This document shows, piece after piece, positions 61,496 through 64,000 of a stretch of 64,000 bases of DNA (the stretch's first letter is position 1; each line of letters starts with the position of its first letter). The notes under the pieces are model-generated. The model was not told the origin of the DNA, made no database searches, and was given only the letters and a program-made list of their open reading frames with translations. Both the position numbers and the translations under genes were made by a program. The stretch spans positions 2,542,001-2,606,000 of the forward strand of contig NZ_AP028070.1 of NCBI RefSeq assembly GCF_030297175.1, in the 5' to 3' direction. This DNA comes from Marinobacter sp. LA51. Its GTDB lineage: Bacteria; Pseudomonadota; Gammaproteobacteria; Pseudomonadales; Oleiphilaceae.

Positions 61496-63847
61496 TTGCC
61501 TTCAAACCGGTTTTTAAAACGCTTGGGAATCCGGCCGCTCGCGGCCCGTCTGCTTGCGTATGTGTTGCTGTTCAGCCTGGTGTTTTCGCTGGTTGCGACC
61601 GGCATCCAGATGATCGGCGAATTTGAACGCCGGAAAGAAGACCTGCAAAACACCCAGGCCCGTGCTGCCGAATTGGTGTCCGGCAGTATGAGCAACAACA
61701 TCTGGTTGATGAATTACAGCGAGGTTGCCAACAGCCTCGATGACATGAAAGCCGTCAATGCTATCCAACACGCACGGGTAAGTACCTCGACCGGTGACGA
61801 GTTCACCACCGGCACCTTTCCCGAAGGCCGGGTAATCTCACAAACCTTCCCTCTGATTTTCGACCGGTCCACTTTTCGCAGTCCCGAAGATGTTGGCAAG
61901 CTCACCCTCACTTCCTCAGTGGAGCGCATCTACGACGACCTCAGGGATCGGGCGTTGCTGAACCTGCTGTTTCAATCAATTGTGGTAATGCTGGGCACCT
62001 TTGGCTTGCTGATCATTGTTCGCCTGACGCTTTCGCGGCACCTTGAGGCCATGGCCGACTACGCCGCCAGACTCAATCTCGATGCTCTGGTTGATCCGCT
62101 AAAGCTCAAACGCTCTCCACCCAAAACGCCGGATGAGCTGACCGAACTGGAGCAGGCGCTGAACAAGATGCGACTCCAGATCCTCGAAGACACCCAGTCC
62201 CTGCGCCAGACTACGATTCAATCCCAGGGCGAACGGGATCAAGCGGTAAGGGCCAATCACGCCAAGAACCAGTTTCTCGCCAACGTCAGCCACGAACTCC
62301 GCATTCCCCTGCAATCAGTACTCGGCTACGCCAACCTGCTCACCGACACCCCCCTGGACCAGGAGCAGAGCGAATACGTTGCCACCCTGCTAAACGCATC
62401 CGAAGGTCTGTCGGCAATTATCAATGATCTGCTTGATATTTCAGCAATGGAAGCGGGCAAACTGGTACTGGATGATATTCCCTTTGATCTACGGGAGACC
62501 CTGAACGATCTGGTGCACATGCTTGGGCCCAGGGCGCGAGAAAAAGGCCTCGCTCTTGAGCTGCGCATTGATGAAAACCTGCCCTGGGTTCTGAAGGGTG
62601 ACCCGGTTCGGGTTCGCCAAATCCTTCTCAACCTGACCTCCAACGCCATCAAGTTCACCGATTCTGGGCACGTTTTGATCAGTATCGAGGTTCTGGGCCG
62701 ACGCGACGGAGAGCTCAGGCTTCGCCTGGCGGTGGAAGACACCGGTGTTGGTATCAACCCGGAAGATATTCCCCTGGTGTGTGAACCCTACGTTCAGCTT
62801 GAACAACGCTTCCAGCGCCAGCTGCCCGGTGCCGGCCTTGGCCTGACCATTTGCCGACAGCTGGTCAACCTGATGGAGGGTTCACTGGATCTGGAGAGTC
62901 GTCCTGGCGAAGGCTCCACCTTCTGGATCGAGCTCAAACTACCGGTCGCACCGGAAAGCTCAACCCGGGTAAGGCCAGATGACCGGATGGTTAAAAACCG
63001 CCGTATTCTGGTGGTGGACTCTTACGAGCTTTCCCGCAAGATTACCCTGGAAATGCTCTCCCGGCATGACGTTCACATTGAGGCTGTTAAATCTGCCGGC
63101 GAGGCATTGACGTCCCTTCGCCAGGCATTTGATAGCCAGCAGCCATTCGACGCCATTGTTCTGGACGGCTTTGTTCCAGACATGGACAGCGACCTCCTGT
63201 GCCGGCAGATTCGCGGCAACCCGTTGTGGGCCGACATGCGCCTGCTGATGCTGTCGTCTAACCCCCAGCGCGGCGATGCTGAGCACTTCCGCCAAGCCGG
63301 CGCCGATGCGTTCCTGAGCAAGTCGCTGCGCGAGTCCTGCCTGATGCCTATCCTGAATCAGCTCTTCGCAGACGCGGCGAAAAAGGAACGGCGATTCCTG
63401 ACCCGGTTCTCGCTGCAGGCCGTCAGCGATTCCTCTTGCCGTCGGGAACTGCCCTGTGGACGCATGAAAGTGCTGCTGGTTGAAGACAACCCTGTCAACC
63501 GCACACTCACCCGCAGGCTGCTGGAAAAACTGGGCTGTGATGTGATGACGGCCAACGATGGCGAAGCAGCCGCCAGCCTCTGGCAGATCAATCCATTTGA
63601 TCTGGTATTCATGGATTGTTTGATGCCCCGGGTGGACGGGTTTGAAGCCACACGGCGGCTGCGACAATGGGAGGCCACCAATCAGCGTGATCGCACCCCT
63701 GTGGTGGCACTCACAGCCAGTGCCATGGAAGAAGACGAGGAAAAATGCCGACGCGCCGGCATGGATTCGTTCGTAGCCAAGCCTGTCAATATTGAAATGT
63801 TGAGGGCAGTACTGGAACAATACTGTAAGGCGTCCGCAGTCTCCTGA
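61496..63847 (+). CDS. Hybrid sensor histidine kinase with two receiver domains
   Basis: A 783-residue inner-membrane kinase. TM1 (about residues 15-40) and TM2 (about 158-180) flank a periplasmic sensor of roughly 115 residues. Then come a HAMP-like region, HisKA with the phospho-His in [14 protein letters not shown] (near 265), and the ATPase with [11 protein letters not shown] and [13 protein letters not shown]. Receiver 1 ([13 protein letters not shown]) has only one acidic residue of the usual pair but keeps its acceptor Asp ([10 protein letters not shown]). Receiver 2 ([24 protein letters not shown]) is intact. There is no Hpt domain. The start is TTG 61496; no ATG fits. It resembles BarA-type kinases, but the ligand is unknown. 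Confidence 0.88.
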   Translation: MPSNRFLKRLGIRPLAARLLAYVLLFSLVFSLVATGIQMIGEFERRKEDLQNTQARAAELVSGSMSNNIWLMNYSEVANSLDDMKAVNAIQHARVSTSTGDEFTTGTFPEGRVISQTFPLIFDRSTFRSPEDVGKLTLTSSVERIYDDLRDRALLNLLFQSIVVMLGTFGLLIIVRLTLSRHLEAMADYAARLNLDALVDPLKLKRSPPKTPDELTELEQALNKMRLQILEDTQSLRQTTIQSQGERDQAVRANHAKNQFLANVSHELRIPLQSVLGYANLLTDTPLDQEQSEYVATLLNASEGLSAIINDLLDISAMEAGKLVLDDIPFDLRETLNDLVHMLGPRAREKGLALELRIDENLPWVLKGDPVRVRQILLNLTSNAIKFTDSGHVLISIEVLGRRDGELRLRLAVEDTGVGINPEDIPLVCEPYVQLEQRFQRQLPGAGLGLTICRQLVNLMEGSLDLESRPGEGSTFWIELKLPVAPESSTRVRPDDRMVKNRRILVVDSYELSRKITLEMLSRHDVHIEAVKSAGEALTSLRQAFDSQQPFDAIVLDGFVPDMDSDLLCRQIRGNPLWADMRLLMLSSNPQRGDAEHFRQAGADAFLSKSLRESCLMPILNQLFADAAKKERRFLTRFSLQAVSDSSCRRELPCGRMKVLLVEDNPVNRTLTRRLLEKLGCDVMTANDGEAAASLWQINPFDLVFMDCLMPRVDGFEATRRLRQWEATNQRDRTPVVALTASAMEEDEEKCRRAGMDSFVAKPVNIEMLRAVLEQYCKASAVS

Positions 63848-63894
63848 GCAGATTGCGGGCAACAGATACAGTTATACGAGCGTCAAAGGCAACC

Positions 63895-64000
63895 ATGAAC
63901 GTTGAATGCCCCACCTGCAAAAAAACCGTGGAATGGACCGAATCCAACCCGTTCCGCCCGTTCTGCTCCGAGCGCTGCAAGCTCATCGACCTCGGCGCCT
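63895..64000 (+). CDS. yacG: DNA gyrase inhibitor YacG, N-terminal fragment
   Basis: The first 35 codons are visible before the right edge. [14 protein letters not shown], then [15 protein letters not shown], shows the Cys-x2-Cys, 15-residue gap, Cys-x3-Cys zinc site that defines YacG, a small protein that binds GyrB and inhibits gyrase. It usually follows coaE closely; here it is separated from coaE by the outer-membrane protein, trmO and the kinase. Confidence 0.93.
   Translation, partial: MNVECPTCKKTVEWTESNPFRPFCSERCKLIDLGA

Noticed and set aside
1..64000. CRISPR arrays, tRNA/rRNA genes, insertion sequences, prophage genes
   Set aside because: None was recognised by eye on either strand; short or degenerate elements cannot be excluded without a search.

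Overview
The window looks like part of the chromosome of a motile marine gammaproteobacterium, most probably Marinobacter or a close relative. This is inferred from remembered family resemblance and gene content: a MvaT-type silencer, yajQ next to ampG, pilB-pilC-pilD-coaE-yacG, and a fliC-flaG-fliD-fliS block with sigma-28 and sigma-54 promoters. No rRNA, tRNA, CRISPR array, insertion sequence or phage was recognised.

Layout. 1-7 kb is housekeeping: the fxsA edge, an SDR, an alkyltransferase-like protein, an AmpG-type MFS permease with an apparent ATC start, yajQ, a response regulator with a degenerate GGDEF domain, an AraC regulator and argG. 7-15.7 kb is flagellar filament: fliS, fliD, flaG and a flagellin on the minus strand, then a divergent second flagellin followed by a TPR-methyltransferase-like protein. 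15.7-20.9 kb holds sbcB, a secreted protein, a receiver-CheC/CheX protein paired with a diguanylate cyclase, and mvaT.

21.0-50.6 kb is one long minus-strand surface-polysaccharide locus. It runs from cysQ-rfaH-wzz at the upstream end to a tviB-like gene and a terminator at the downstream end. It encodes: (i) UDP-linked uronic acid synthesis (two TviB-like dehydrogenases, a TviC-like epimerase) with two AsnB-type amidotransferases, suggesting amidated uronates; (ii) a dTDP-3-acylamino-3,6-dideoxyhexose route (rmlA, rmlB, 3,4-ketoisomerase, aminotransferase, acetyltransferase) without rmlC or rmlD; (iii) UDP-QuiNAc-type synthesis (CapD/WbpM-like dehydratase, WbpV-like reductase) with a PglC-like initiating transferase; (iv) a translationally coupled set of DRE-TIM aldolase fusion, CMP-sugar synthetase, HAD phosphatase and a DUF115/GT42-like protein, which I read as a candidate uncharacterised CMP-ulosonic-acid-type pathway; and (v) glycosyltransferases, Wzy and Wzx. 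A strongly AT-rich block (about 31.9-37.2 kb) looks transferred, and one edge falls inside the HAD gene. At the upstream end the capsule-export genes are decayed: a second wzz has an in-frame TGA, and a deletion appears to have joined the 5' part of wzi to the 3' part of a wza-like SLBB gene.

50.7-64 kb holds a beta-CASP metallo-hydrolase, a type IV pilus region (two pilins flanking a Wzy_C-type oligosaccharyltransferase, then pilB, pilC, pilD), coaE, a predicted outer-membrane protein, trmO, a hybrid histidine kinase and the start of yacG. The oligosaccharyltransferase beside a pilin ending in serine suggests that units made by the polysaccharide locus may also decorate the pilus.
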